Of a stretch of DNA of 64,000 bases, positions 56,911 through 64,000 are shown in pieces. The stretch covers positions 388,580 to 452,579 of the forward strand of contig DATJRY010000021.1 in NCBI GenBank assembly GCA_035504415.1, given 5' to 3'. A program made the translations under genes and the position numbers. Source of the stretch: Candidatus Sulfotelmatobacter sp. (lineage in GTDB: Bacteria; Vulcanimicrobiota; Vulcanimicrobiia; Vulcanimicrobiales; Vulcanimicrobiaceae). Below the pieces are notes generated by a model. The model made no database searches and was not told the DNA's origin. It saw nothing but the letters and a program-made list of their open reading frames with translations. The first letter of the stretch is position 1. Every line of letters starts with the position of its first letter.

Positions 56911-58218
56911 GTGGCTTTCCCCTCGGTGCGGCTCGGGCCGCCAATCGCCAAACACCTTTCCGCCCTCGAAGTATCGATCGAGGCGAACCGGTGTTTGCGC
57001 TGCCATGACGCGCCCTGCATCCGCGCCTGCCCCACCGGGATCGACATTCCGCGCTTCATCGGCCGGATCGCGACCGGCGATCTGCTGGGCAGCGCGCGCA
57101 CGATCATGGAAGCGAACCCGGTCGGCGCCAGCTGCGCGCGCGTTTGCCCGACCAGTCAGCTCTGCGAGGGAGCCTGCGTCTACAACGCCGACGAGACGCC
57201 GATTCGCATCGGCGACTTGCAGCGCTACGCGACCGACTGGGCCATCGGCGAAAACGTCGCGCTGTTCCAACCCGGCGCCGCGACCGGCAAGCGGGTCGCG
57301 ATCGTCGGCGCCGGACCGGCCGGCTTGTCGGCGGCACGCGACCTGGCTCGCTTCGGCCACGCGGTGACCATCTTCGAACGCGACGAGGCGCCGGGCGGGC
57401 TGGACACCTACGGCATCGTGCCGTTCCGGCTGCCGGCCGAGATCCCGCTGTGGGAGGCCGAGCAGGTGCGCGCGCTGGGGGTCGAGATTCGCACCGGCGT
57501 CGCGGTCGGCGAAGGGATCGCCGCCGACGCGCTGCTGCGCGACTTCGATGCGGTCGTGCTGGCCTGCGGGATGGGGCTCGTGCCGAGCTTGGGGATCGAA
57601 GGCGAGGACAGCGAGGGCGTGTGGGACGCGCTCGAGTTCATCCGTTTGGCGAAGCTCGGCGAGACCGTCTCGCCGTTCGGCGACCGGATCGCGATCATCG
57701 GCGGCGGCAACACCGCGATCGACGCGGCGACGTGCTCGACGCGCCTGGGCGCTTCGTCGGTGACGATGTACTACCGGCGCGGCCCCGCCCGCATGACGGC
57801 GTACGACTTCGAGATCGAGTTCGCCAAGCTCGAAGGCGTCGAGTTCCGCACCCGCACGCTGCCCACGCGCATCGTGACCGAGAACGGCCGCGTGAGCGGG
57901 CTGGAGCTGATCGACACCGCGCCCGACGACTCGGCGCGGCCGCTGCCCGGCACCGAGCGCGTCGTGCCGGTCGACACGGTCGTGCTGGCGATCGGGCAGA
58001 CGCGGCTGACCGCGCTGCTCGACGCGCTGGGCGTCGTGCACGAGCACGGCGTGGCCGCCGTCGACGCCGGCTTGCGTACCAGCAACCCGAAGGTGTGGGC
58101 GGCGGGCGACGTGATGTTCCGCCCGGGCGGAACCGACGCGATGGTCGTCGAGGCCGCCCAGCGCGGCAAAGACGCCGCGCGCACCGTGGACCTGACCTTG
58201 CGCGAGGGCCTTTCCTGA
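56911..58218 (+). CDS. preT: NAD-dependent dihydropyrimidine dehydrogenase, PreT subunit
   Basis: A 435-residue flavoprotein/iron-sulfur subunit. Cys28, 31, 36 and 40 (C-x2-C-x4-C-x3-CP) plus the later CARVCPTSQLCEGAC hold the [4Fe-4S] clusters. FAD binding is IVGAGPAGLSAARDLA and NAD(P) binding is IIGGGNTAIDAA. It passes electrons from NAD(P)H to PreA, which reduces uracil and thymine to the dihydro forms. GTG 56911 is four bases after a GGAGG, a short but plausible spacing. The stop overlaps the preA ATG as TGATG. First gene of the catabolic operon. Confidence 0.93.
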   Translation: MAFPSVRLGPPIAKHLSALEVSIEANRCLRCHDAPCIRACPTGIDIPRFIGRIATGDLLGSARTIMEANPVGASCARVCPTSQLCEGACVYNADETPIRIGDLQRYATDWAIGENVALFQPGAATGKRVAIVGAGPAGLSAARDLARFGHAVTIFERDEAPGGLDTYGIVPFRLPAEIPLWEAEQVRALGVEIRTGVAVGEGIAADALLRDFDAVVLACGMGLVPSLGIEGEDSEGVWDALEFIRLAKLGETVSPFGDRIAIIGGGNTAIDAATCSTRLGASSVTMYYRRGPARMTAYDFEIEFAKLEGVEFRTRTLPTRIVTENGRVSGLELIDTAPDDSARPLPGTERVVPVDTVVLAIGQTRLTALLDALGVVHEHGVAAVDAGLRTSNPKVWAAGDVMFRPGGTDAMVVEAAQRGKDAARTVDLTLREGLS

Positions 58219-59468
58219 TGGCAGACCTCTCCTCGAATCTGGCCGGCATTCGCAGCCCCAACCCGTTCTGGCTCGCGTCGGCGCCGCCGACGAACTCCGG
58301 CTATCAAGTGCTGCGCGCGTTCGCGGCCGGCTGGGGCGGCGCCGTCTGGAAGACGCTCGCGCTCGAGCCGATCGTCAACGTCACCTCGCGCTTCGGCGGC
58401 TACGACATCGGCACGTACAAGATGGCGGCGATGAACAACATCGAGCTCATCACGGACCGTCCGCTCGACGTCAACCTGCGCGAGATCGCCGAGTGCAAGG
58501 CGGCCTACCCCGATCGCGCGATCGTCGTCTCGCTGATGACCGACTGCACGCGCGAGAGCTGGCACGAGCTGATCCGGCGCTGCGAAGAGGTGCCGGTCGA
58601 CGGGTTCGAGCTCAACTTCGGCTGCCCGCACGGGATGTCGGAGCGCGGCCAGGGCGCGGCGGTGGGGCAAGATCCCGAGCTGATCGAGATGGTGACCCGC
58701 TGGGCCAAAGAGGCCGCGCACGTCCCGGTCATCGTCAAGCTGACGCCGAACATCACCGACGTGCGCTACGCCGCGCGCGCCGCGGTGCGCGGCGGCGCCG
58801 ACGCGGTCAGCATGATCAACACGATCAACAGCATCATCGGGGTCGACCTCGACAACTGGCTGCCGATCCCGCACGTCGACGGGCTGTCCTCGCACGGCGG
58901 CTACTGCGGGCCGGCGGTCAAACCGATCGCGCTCAACATGGTCGCTTCGTGCGCGGACGATCCGCAGGTCCGCATCCCGATCTCGGGGATCGGCGGCGTC
59001 TCGACCTGGCGCGACGCGGTCGAGTTCTTGCTGCTGGGCGCGAGCAACGTCCAGGTCTGCACCGCCGCCATGCACCACGGCTTCGGCATCGTCGCCGACA
59101 TGATCGACGGGCTGTCCAACTACCTGGACGCCAAGGGGCTGGGCTCCGTGCAGGAGCTGATCGGCAAGACCGCGCCGCGGATCGTCGCCTGGAACGACCT
59201 CAACCTCGACTACCAGGTCGTGGCGCGGATCGATCCCGAGACCTGCATCCGCTGCAACAAGTGCTACATCGCCTGCGAGGACGCGGCGCACCAATGCATC
59301 GATCGCCCCGAGGACCCGCGCCTGGCGCCGGTCGTCGACGAAGAGCACTGCGTCGGCTGCAACCTGTGCAGCATGGTTTGCCCCGTCGTCGACTGCATCG
59401 AGATGGTGCGCGTCGACGCGGGTACCACCACCCACACCTGGAGAGAACGGCTATCGGTACCATCGTAA
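58218..59468 (+). CDS. preA: Dihydropyrimidine dehydrogenase, PreA subunit
   Basis: A 416-residue FMN/[4Fe-4S] enzyme that reduces uracil and thymine. The active-site Cys136 and His138 lie in NFGCPHGMSERG, matching Cys671/His673 of mammalian DPD. The FMN site contains MINTINSIIGVDLD and ISGIGGVSTWRDAVEF. Two C-terminal ferredoxin-like motifs are CIRCNKCYIACEDAA and CVGCNLCSMVCPVVDC. It is coupled to preT by TGATG, and its 3' end overlaps the next gene by 16 bases. Confidence 0.95.
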   Translation: MADLSSNLAGIRSPNPFWLASAPPTNSGYQVLRAFAAGWGGAVWKTLALEPIVNVTSRFGGYDIGTYKMAAMNNIELITDRPLDVNLREIAECKAAYPDRAIVVSLMTDCTRESWHELIRRCEEVPVDGFELNFGCPHGMSERGQGAAVGQDPELIEMVTRWAKEAAHVPVIVKLTPNITDVRYAARAAVRGGADAVSMINTINSIIGVDLDNWLPIPHVDGLSSHGGYCGPAVKPIALNMVASCADDPQVRIPISGIGGVSTWRDAVEFLLLGASNVQVCTAAMHHGFGIVADMIDGLSNYLDAKGLGSVQELIGKTAPRIVAWNDLNLDYQVVARIDPETCIRCNKCYIACEDAAHQCIDRPEDPRLAPVVDEEHCVGCNLCSMVCPVVDCIEMVRVDAGTTTHTWRERLSVPS

Positions 59469-60844
59469 GAGGCGGAACGGTCGTCACCGCGACCGACAAG
59501 TTTCCCGCCGACGTCCTCATCGAGAACGGGGTCATCACGGCCATCGCGCGCCAGCTCACGGCGAGCGGCCACGAGACGGTCGACGCCACGGGATGTTACG
59601 TCTTCCCGGGCTTCATCGATCCCCACACCCACCTGGACATGCCGTTCGGCGGGACCACCACCGCCGACGATTTCGCGACGGGAACCGTCGGCGCGGCGAT
59701 GGGCGGGACGACGACGATCGTCGACTTCGCGCTGCACACCAAAGGCGACTCGCTGGCCAACGCCGTCAAGACCTGGCACGGCAAGGCCGACGGCAAGGCG
59801 GCCATCGACTACGCCTTCCACCTCACGATCGCCGACGGCCGCCCCGAGACGATCGACGAGATCCCCAAGATGATCGAGCGCGAGGGCGTCAACTCGTTCA
59901 AGGTCTTCATGGCCTACAAGCACGTCCTCCAGGTCGACGACGAGACGATCTACAAGGTGCTGCGCGCGGCCGCCAAGTTCGGCGGGCTGGTGCAGGTGCA
60001 CGCCGAGAACGGCGACGTCATCGAGGTCACCGTCAAGGAAGCGCTGGCGAAAGGCGAGACCGCGCCCAAGTACCACGCGCTGACCCGTCCCGTCGAGCTC
60101 GAAGGCGAGGCCACCTCGCGCGCGATCCGCTTGGCCGAGGTGGCCGGCGCGCCGCTGTACGTCGTGCACGTGTCGAGCGCGATGGCCGCCGACGCGATCA
60201 GCGACGGCCGCAAGCGCGGCTTGCCGATCTACGGCGAAACCTGCCCGCAGTATCTCGTCTGCGACGTGAGCGACTACGACCGGCCCGACTTCGCCGGTGC
60301 CAACTACGTCATGTCGCCGCCGCTGCGCGAGAAGCACGATCAGCAAGTGCTGATCAAGAAGCTCAAGAACGGCGAGCTGCACGCGTTCGGCTCCGACCAC
60401 TGCTCGTTCAACAACTGTGGCCAGAAGGAGTTGGGGAAGAACGACTTCTCCAAGATTCCCAACGGCGCGCCGACGATCGAAGACCGCGTCTCGATCCTGT
60501 TCGAGCACGGCGTCAACAAGGGCGTCATCGGGCTCAACCAGTTCGTCGCGCTCGCCTCGACGAATCCGGCCAAGCTGTTCGGCCTGTTCCCGCGCAAGGG
60601 GACGGTGGCGGTCGGCAGCGACGCGGACCTGGTGATCTGGGATCCCAACGCCGAGCGGACGATCTCGGCCAAGACGCATCACATGCGCGTCGACAACAAC
60701 ATCTTCGAGGGGATGCACGTCACGGGCGGCCCGCGCCAGGTGTTCTTGCGCGGCCGCAAGATCGTCGACGACGGCAAGTTCCTGGGCGAAGCCGGCTACG
60801 GCGCGCACCAGAAGTCGGCGCCCTTCCGCCCCGTCCAGCTGTGA
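59453..60844 (+). CDS. hydA: Dihydropyrimidinase/D-hydantoinase (apparent ATC start)
   Basis: A 463-residue cyclic amidohydrolase that opens dihydrouracil/dihydrothymine to N-carbamoyl-beta-alanine types. Metal ligands are His58 and His60 in DPHTHLDM, the carbamylated Lys is in FKVFMAYKH, then VHAEN, VVHVSSA and GSDHC. No ATG/GTG/TTG exists in frame at the expected N-terminus. The family start MGT-I-GGTVVTATD corresponds exactly to ATC 59453 (then GTIVRGGTVVTATD), and GGAGAG lies seven bases before it. The next in-frame ATG would delete the metal-binding HxH. The 16-base overlap with preA supports coupling. Confidence 0.93.
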   Translation: MGTIVRGGTVVTATDKFPADVLIENGVITAIARQLTASGHETVDATGCYVFPGFIDPHTHLDMPFGGTTTADDFATGTVGAAMGGTTTIVDFALHTKGDSLANAVKTWHGKADGKAAIDYAFHLTIADGRPETIDEIPKMIEREGVNSFKVFMAYKHVLQVDDETIYKVLRAAAKFGGLVQVHAENGDVIEVTVKEALAKGETAPKYHALTRPVELEGEATSRAIRLAEVAGAPLYVVHVSSAMAADAISDGRKRGLPIYGETCPQYLVCDVSDYDRPDFAGANYVMSPPLREKHDQQVLIKKLKNGELHAFGSDHCSFNNCGQKELGKNDFSKIPNGAPTIEDRVSILFEHGVNKGVIGLNQFVALASTNPAKLFGLFPRKGTVAVGSDADLVIWDPNAERTISAKTHHMRVDNNIFEGMHVTGGPRQVFLRGRKIVDDGKFLGEAGYGAHQKSAPFRPVQL

Positions 60845-60863
60845 GACGAGAGAGAAGCACACC

Positions 60864-61748
60864 GTGAGCGACATCGTTCGAATCGGGTTGATCCAGGCGC
60901 ACCACGACACCGACGGCGATCAGCCGGTCGAGGTCCACAAACGGGCTTCGATCGACAAGCACGTCCGCATGATCCGCGAGGCCGCCGGGCGCGGCGCGCA
61001 GATCGTCTGCCTGCAAGAGCTGTTCTACGGGCCGTACTTCTGCACCGAGCAGAACCCCAAGTGGTACGACGCGACCGAGCACGTCCCCGACGGGCCGACG
61101 ACGCGGCTGATGCAGGACCTCGCGCGCGAGCTGAACATCGCGCTGGTCGTGCCGCTCTACGAGCGCACGATCAGCGGCGTCTACTACAACACCGCGGTCG
61201 TCATCGACGCCGACGGGACGGTGCTCGGCATCTACCGCAAGCATCACATCCCGCAGGTCGCCGCGGGCCCCTCGCCGTGCGGCTTCTGGGAGAAGTACTA
61301 CTTCCGCCCCGGCAACAGCGGCTACCCGACCTTCCAGACGAAGTACGCGCGGATCGGCGTCTACATCTGCTACGACCGTCACTTCCCCGAAGGCGCGCGC
61401 CTGCTCGGGCTCAACGGCGCCGAGATCGTTTTCAACCCGTCGGCGACGGTGGCCGGGCTCTCCGAGTATCTCTGGAAGCTCGAGCAACCCGCGCACGCGG
61501 TCGCCAACGGCTACTACGTCGGCGCCATCAACCGCGTCGGCTGGGAGACGCCCTGGAACATGGGCGAGTTCTACGGCCAGTCGTACCTGGTCGATCCGCG
61601 CGGCCAGTTCGTCGCGGTCGGGAGCCGCGACAAGGACGAGGTCGTCATCGGCGACATGGATCGCCGCATGATCGACGAGGTCCGCAACACCTGGCAGTTC
61701 TATCGCGACCGCCGTCCGGAGACGTACGACGGGTTGGTGGAAGCCTGA
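60864..61748 (+). CDS. Beta-ureidopropionase (N-carbamoyl-beta-alanine amidohydrolase)
   Basis: A 294-residue nitrilase-superfamily enzyme, the third step of reductive pyrimidine degradation, releasing beta-alanine, CO2 and NH3. The catalytic triad is visible: Glu52 in CLQELFYGPYF, Lys126 in YRKHHIP and Cys169 in VYICYDRHFPEGAR. The length and blocks are normal for the bacterial N-carbamylputrescine/ureidopropionase group. GTG start, 19 bases after the dihydropyrimidinase stop. The stop overlaps a CTG that appears to start the ABC ATPase gene. Confidence 0.93.
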   Translation: MSDIVRIGLIQAHHDTDGDQPVEVHKRASIDKHVRMIREAAGRGAQIVCLQELFYGPYFCTEQNPKWYDATEHVPDGPTTRLMQDLARELNIALVVPLYERTISGVYYNTAVVIDADGTVLGIYRKHHIPQVAAGPSPCGFWEKYYFRPGNSGYPTFQTKYARIGVYICYDRHFPEGARLLGLNGAEIVFNPSATVAGLSEYLWKLEQPAHAVANGYYVGAINRVGWETPWNMGEFYGQSYLVDPRGQFVAVGSRDKDEVVIGDMDRRMIDEVRNTWQFYRDRRPETYDGLVEA

Positions 61749-62542
61749 CCGACCCGCACACGCCGAGTCCGCCCGCCGTCGTCGCGAGCGGACTCTCGCT
61801 CACCTTCGGTTCCGGCACGGACGCCGTGGCCGCGCTCGCCGACGTCGACCTGACGATCGCGCGCGGCGAGTTCGTCTCGCTCATCGGTCCGTCGGGCTGC
61901 GGGAAGACGACGCTGCTGCGGGCGATCGCCGATTTGGAGCGCCCGACCAGCGGGACGCTGCTGGTGAACGGCCTGACGCCGGAGGTCGCGCGGCGGGAGC
62001 GCACCTACGGGTACGTCTTTCAAGCGCCGGCGCTCTATCCGTGGCGCAACGTCGAGCACAACGTCATGCTGCCGCTCGAGATCATGGGCGTTCCGCGCGC
62101 GGAGCGGCGCGAACGCGCGCGGCGCAACCTGCAGCTGGTGGGCTTGAGCGACGCCGCGCGGCGCTTCCCCTGGCAGCTCTCGGGCGGCATGCAGCAGCGC
62201 GTGTCGATCGCGCGCGCCCTGAGCTTCGCCCCCTCGCTGCTGCTGATGGACGAACCGTTCGGCGCGCTCGACGAGATCACGCGGGACGGCCTGAACCTGT
62301 ACCTGCACGAGCTGTGGCGCAGCACCGGGATGACGACCGTCTTCGTGACGCACTCCATCCCCGAGGCCGTCTATCTCTCGACGCGCATCGTCGTCATGTC
62401 GCCGCGCCCCGGCCGCATCGTCGAGGTGATCGACAGCGATCTGGGCGACGTGCGCCCGCTGGACATCCGCGACACGGCCGCGTTCACCGCGATCGGCAGC
62501 CGGGTGCGTCATGCGCTCCACGCCGGCTCGCCGCACGGGTAG
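61745..62542 (+). CDS. ABC transporter ATP-binding protein, NitT/TauT type (apparent CTG start)
   Basis: A 265-residue ATPase of a nitrate/sulfonate/pyrimidine-type importer. Walker A is GPSGCGKTT, the Q-loop FQAPALYPW, the signature LSGGMQQR, Walker B LLLMDEPFGALD and the H-loop FVTHSIPEA. No ATG, GTG or TTG lies in frame before the first beta strand. CTG 61745 overlaps the upstream TGA as CTGA, the same geometry as the ATGA/GTGA overlaps nearby. The first internal GTG (61826) would remove the GLSLTF strand. It probably takes up pyrimidines, hydantoins or precursors for the operon (inference). Confidence 0.85.
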   Translation: MTDPHTPSPPAVVASGLSLTFGSGTDAVAALADVDLTIARGEFVSLIGPSGCGKTTLLRAIADLERPTSGTLLVNGLTPEVARRERTYGYVFQAPALYPWRNVEHNVMLPLEIMGVPRAERRERARRNLQLVGLSDAARRFPWQLSGGMQQRVSIARALSFAPSLLLMDEPFGALDEITRDGLNLYLHELWRSTGMTTVFVTHSIPEAVYLSTRIVVMSPRPGRIVEVIDSDLGDVRPLDIRDTAAFTAIGSRVRHALHAGSPHG

Positions 62543-62546
62543 CGCG

Positions 62547-63398
62547 GTGCGCCGAACGCTGCCGGTACTGGTCGTCGTGCTGGCGCTGCTGGCCGTGTGG
62601 TACGCGGCCGCGCTCATCGTCGGGCTGCCGACCGCGCGGGCGCTCGCGCCCCCGCACACCGCGCCGCTCGGCCTGGTCGGCGCAGCGCTGACACTGGACC
62701 GTCCGCTGGTTCCGGCCCCGCAGCAAGTCGCGGCGACGCTCGTGGCGGGCATCGCGCAGCCGATCACCTCGCCGCGCAGCCTGATCTACCACGCCGGCGT
62801 GACGGCATCGACCGCGGTGGTCGGCTTCCTGCTGGCGTTCGCGGTGGGCATCGCGCTTGCCATCGGCATCGTCAACCTGCGCGTGCTGGATCGCTCGATC
62901 ATGCCGTGGATCATCGCCAGCCAAACCGTCCCGGCGCTCGCGGTCGCACCGATGGTCGTCGTCGTGCTCGGGAACATGGGCCTGACCGGACTGATTCCCA
63001 AGGCGCTGATCGCCGCGTGGCTGAGCTTCTTCCCGATCGTGACCTCGATGGTGGCCGGCCTGCGTTCGCCGGACCGCATCCAGCTCGACTTGCTTCGCAC
63101 CTACTCCGCCGGCGGCTGGGACGTGTTCCGGCGGCTGCGCTGGCCGGCATCGATGGGGTTCTTGTTTCCCGGCATGAAGGTGGCGGCGACGCTGGCGGTC
63201 GTCGGCGCCATCGTGGCCGAGCTGCCGACCGGGGCACAGGCGGGCCTGGGCGCGCGTTTGCTCGGCGCGTCGTACTACGGCCAGACGCTGCAGCTGTGGG
63301 CGACGCTGGTGATGGCGTCGCTGCTCGCGGTCGTGGCCGTCGCGATGACCGATGCCGCGCGCGCAATCCTGGTCCGTGCGCGCGGCGGGCGGCTCTAG
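62547..63398 (+). CDS. ABC transporter permease (NitT/TauT/SsuC type)
   Basis: A 283-residue permease with about six helices. The N-terminal one is VRRTLPVLVVVLALLAVW, and the EAA-like coupling loop is around YSAGGWDVFRRLRWPASMGFLF. GTG 62547 is five bases after the ATPase stop and begins the first helix; an in-frame ATG at 62511 would add 12 residues and overlap. Paired with the next permease it would form a heterodimeric channel. No substrate is certain; the operon context points to pyrimidine or related compounds. Confidence 0.85.
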   Translation: MRRTLPVLVVVLALLAVWYAAALIVGLPTARALAPPHTAPLGLVGAALTLDRPLVPAPQQVAATLVAGIAQPITSPRSLIYHAGVTASTAVVGFLLAFAVGIALAIGIVNLRVLDRSIMPWIIASQTVPALAVAPMVVVVLGNMGLTGLIPKALIAAWLSFFPIVTSMVAGLRSPDRIQLDLLRTYSAGGWDVFRRLRWPASMGFLFPGMKVAATLAVVGAIVAELPTGAQAGLGARLLGASYYGQTLQLWATLVMASLLAVVAVAMTDAARAILVRARGGRL

Positions 63399-63399
63399 C

Positions 63400-64000
63400 G
63401 TGGGCGCCGAGAGCCGGTTCGCGCGCGTCGCGACGCCGCTGGCGTTCGGCCTCGCCGTCCTGGCGATCTGGCAGGCCGCCTGCGTGGTTTTCCACGTGCC
63501 GCGCATCTTGCTCCCGGCACCGACCGCGATCGGTGCCGCGTTCGTGCAGAATCTGCCGATGCTCGGCGCCGACTTCGTGCAGACGGTCGTGCGTTCGATG
63601 CTGCCCGGCTTCGCGATCGGCTCCGCCGCCGGCTTCGCCGTCGCCCTGATCGTCGACGCCTCGCCGTTCCTGCGCCGCGGGGTCTTGCCCGTCGCGTCGC
63701 TGGCCGGCGCGCTCCCGATCGTCGGCATCGCGCCGATCATGGTGATGTGGTTCGGCTTCGACTGGCAGTCCAAGGCCGCGGTTGCGGCGGTCATGACGTT
63801 CTTCCCGATGCTGGTCAACACGGTCGCCGGGCTCGAGGCGGCCGGCCCGATGGAACGGGATCTCCTGCGGTCCTATAGCGCGAGCCCGCTGCAAACGTTG
63901 GAGAAGCTCCGCTTTCCGGCGGCCTTGCCGTACATCTTCACCGCGCTCAAATTGAACACGACCCTGGCGCTGATCGGCGCGATCGTGGCCGAGTTCTTCG
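63400..64000 (+). CDS. Second ABC transporter permease, cut by window end
   Basis: An open frame of 200 codons with no stop, running off the window. It starts at GTG 63400, two bases after the previous stop, and reads GAESRFARVATPLAFGLAVL, then VPRILLPAPTAIGAAF, a SsuC/ThiX-like permease N-terminus. The coupling-loop region LLRSYSASPLQTLEKLRFPA and ALKLNTTLALIGAIVAEFF match the other permease. It differs from its neighbour in sequence, so the importer uses two distinct membrane subunits. The substrate-binding protein is probably just beyond the window. Confidence 0.85.
   Translation, partial: MGAESRFARVATPLAFGLAVLAIWQAACVVFHVPRILLPAPTAIGAAFVQNLPMLGADFVQTVVRSMLPGFAIGSAAGFAVALIVDASPFLRRGVLPVASLAGALPIVGIAPIMVMWFGFDWQSKAAVAAVMTFFPMLVNTVAGLEAAGPMERDLLRSYSASPLQTLEKLRFPAALPYIFTALKLNTTLALIGAIVAEFF

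Overview
The window is a high-GC (about 70% in typical genes) bacterial chromosome segment with densely packed genes, many ATGA, GTGA and TGATG stop/start overlaps, and frequent GTG starts. There is no rRNA or tRNA gene to place it. The mix of families (SARP/BTAD regulator, ECF sigma with a long C-terminal extension, GH133/GH63/GH13 glycan enzymes, reductive pyrimidine catabolism, seven-repeat propeller lipoprotein) would fit a poorly cultured high-GC lineage such as Eremiobacterota/Vulcanimicrobiota, or an actinobacterium or chloroflexote. This assignment is a weak inference. Several sites match a sigma70-type promoter (TTGACA/C, 17-bp spacer, TAnnnT-like -10).

Layout. 1-9.5 kb: two small oxidoreductases, an epoxide-hydrolase-like protein with a coupled 96-residue protein, a tiny hydrophobic protein with its own promoter, a cupin, a lytic transglycosylase, a cPLA2-like phospholipase, a proline-rich lipoprotein, and thiC under a TPP riboswitch. 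9.5-11.36 kb: a lower-GC two-gene cassette, an OLD/AAA_21-type ATPase plus a small TOPRIM-like protein, which is the best candidate here for an undescribed defence module. 11.36-16.1 kb: a DMT transporter, a frameshifted PPC-domain gene, a 14-TM drug exporter with a promoter/palindrome and a possible leader peptide, an orphan ModA-like binding protein and a secreted hydrolase.

16.1-34.3 kb: an alpha-glucan/glycan region. A GH133 debranching enzyme and a GH63 glucosidase are divergent; after a propeller lipoprotein, a MerA-like flavoenzyme is translationally coupled to glgB-glgX-malQ, followed by a GDP-mannose pyrophosphorylase/PMM-like fusion and an aspartic protease-like protein. Together GlgB, GlgX, MalQ and GH133 would build, debranch and recycle glycogen-like polymer.

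34.3-45 kb: a RhlE-type helicase, tandem secreted paralogues, and a minus-strand run acnA - threonine dehydratase - GT4 glycosyltransferase - SDR - OsmC - ECF sigma. 45-55.8 kb: a winged-helix/nucleotidyltransferase pair with an operator-like inverted repeat in its promoter, cytidine deaminase, a VTT-RNase D-SARP operon, a promoter-to-terminator unit with no convincing gene (candidate sRNA), an RpiB-like isomerase, and coupled Nudix and metallo-beta-lactamase-fold hydrolases.

55.8-64 kb: a quinone-oxidoreductase-like MDR protein diverges from a reductive pyrimidine-degradation operon (preT-preA-dihydropyrimidinase-beta-ureidopropionase) that continues into a NitT/TauT-type ABC importer (ATPase and two permeases, the second cut by the window end). 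Two genes of this operon appear to start at non-canonical codons (ATC and CTG).
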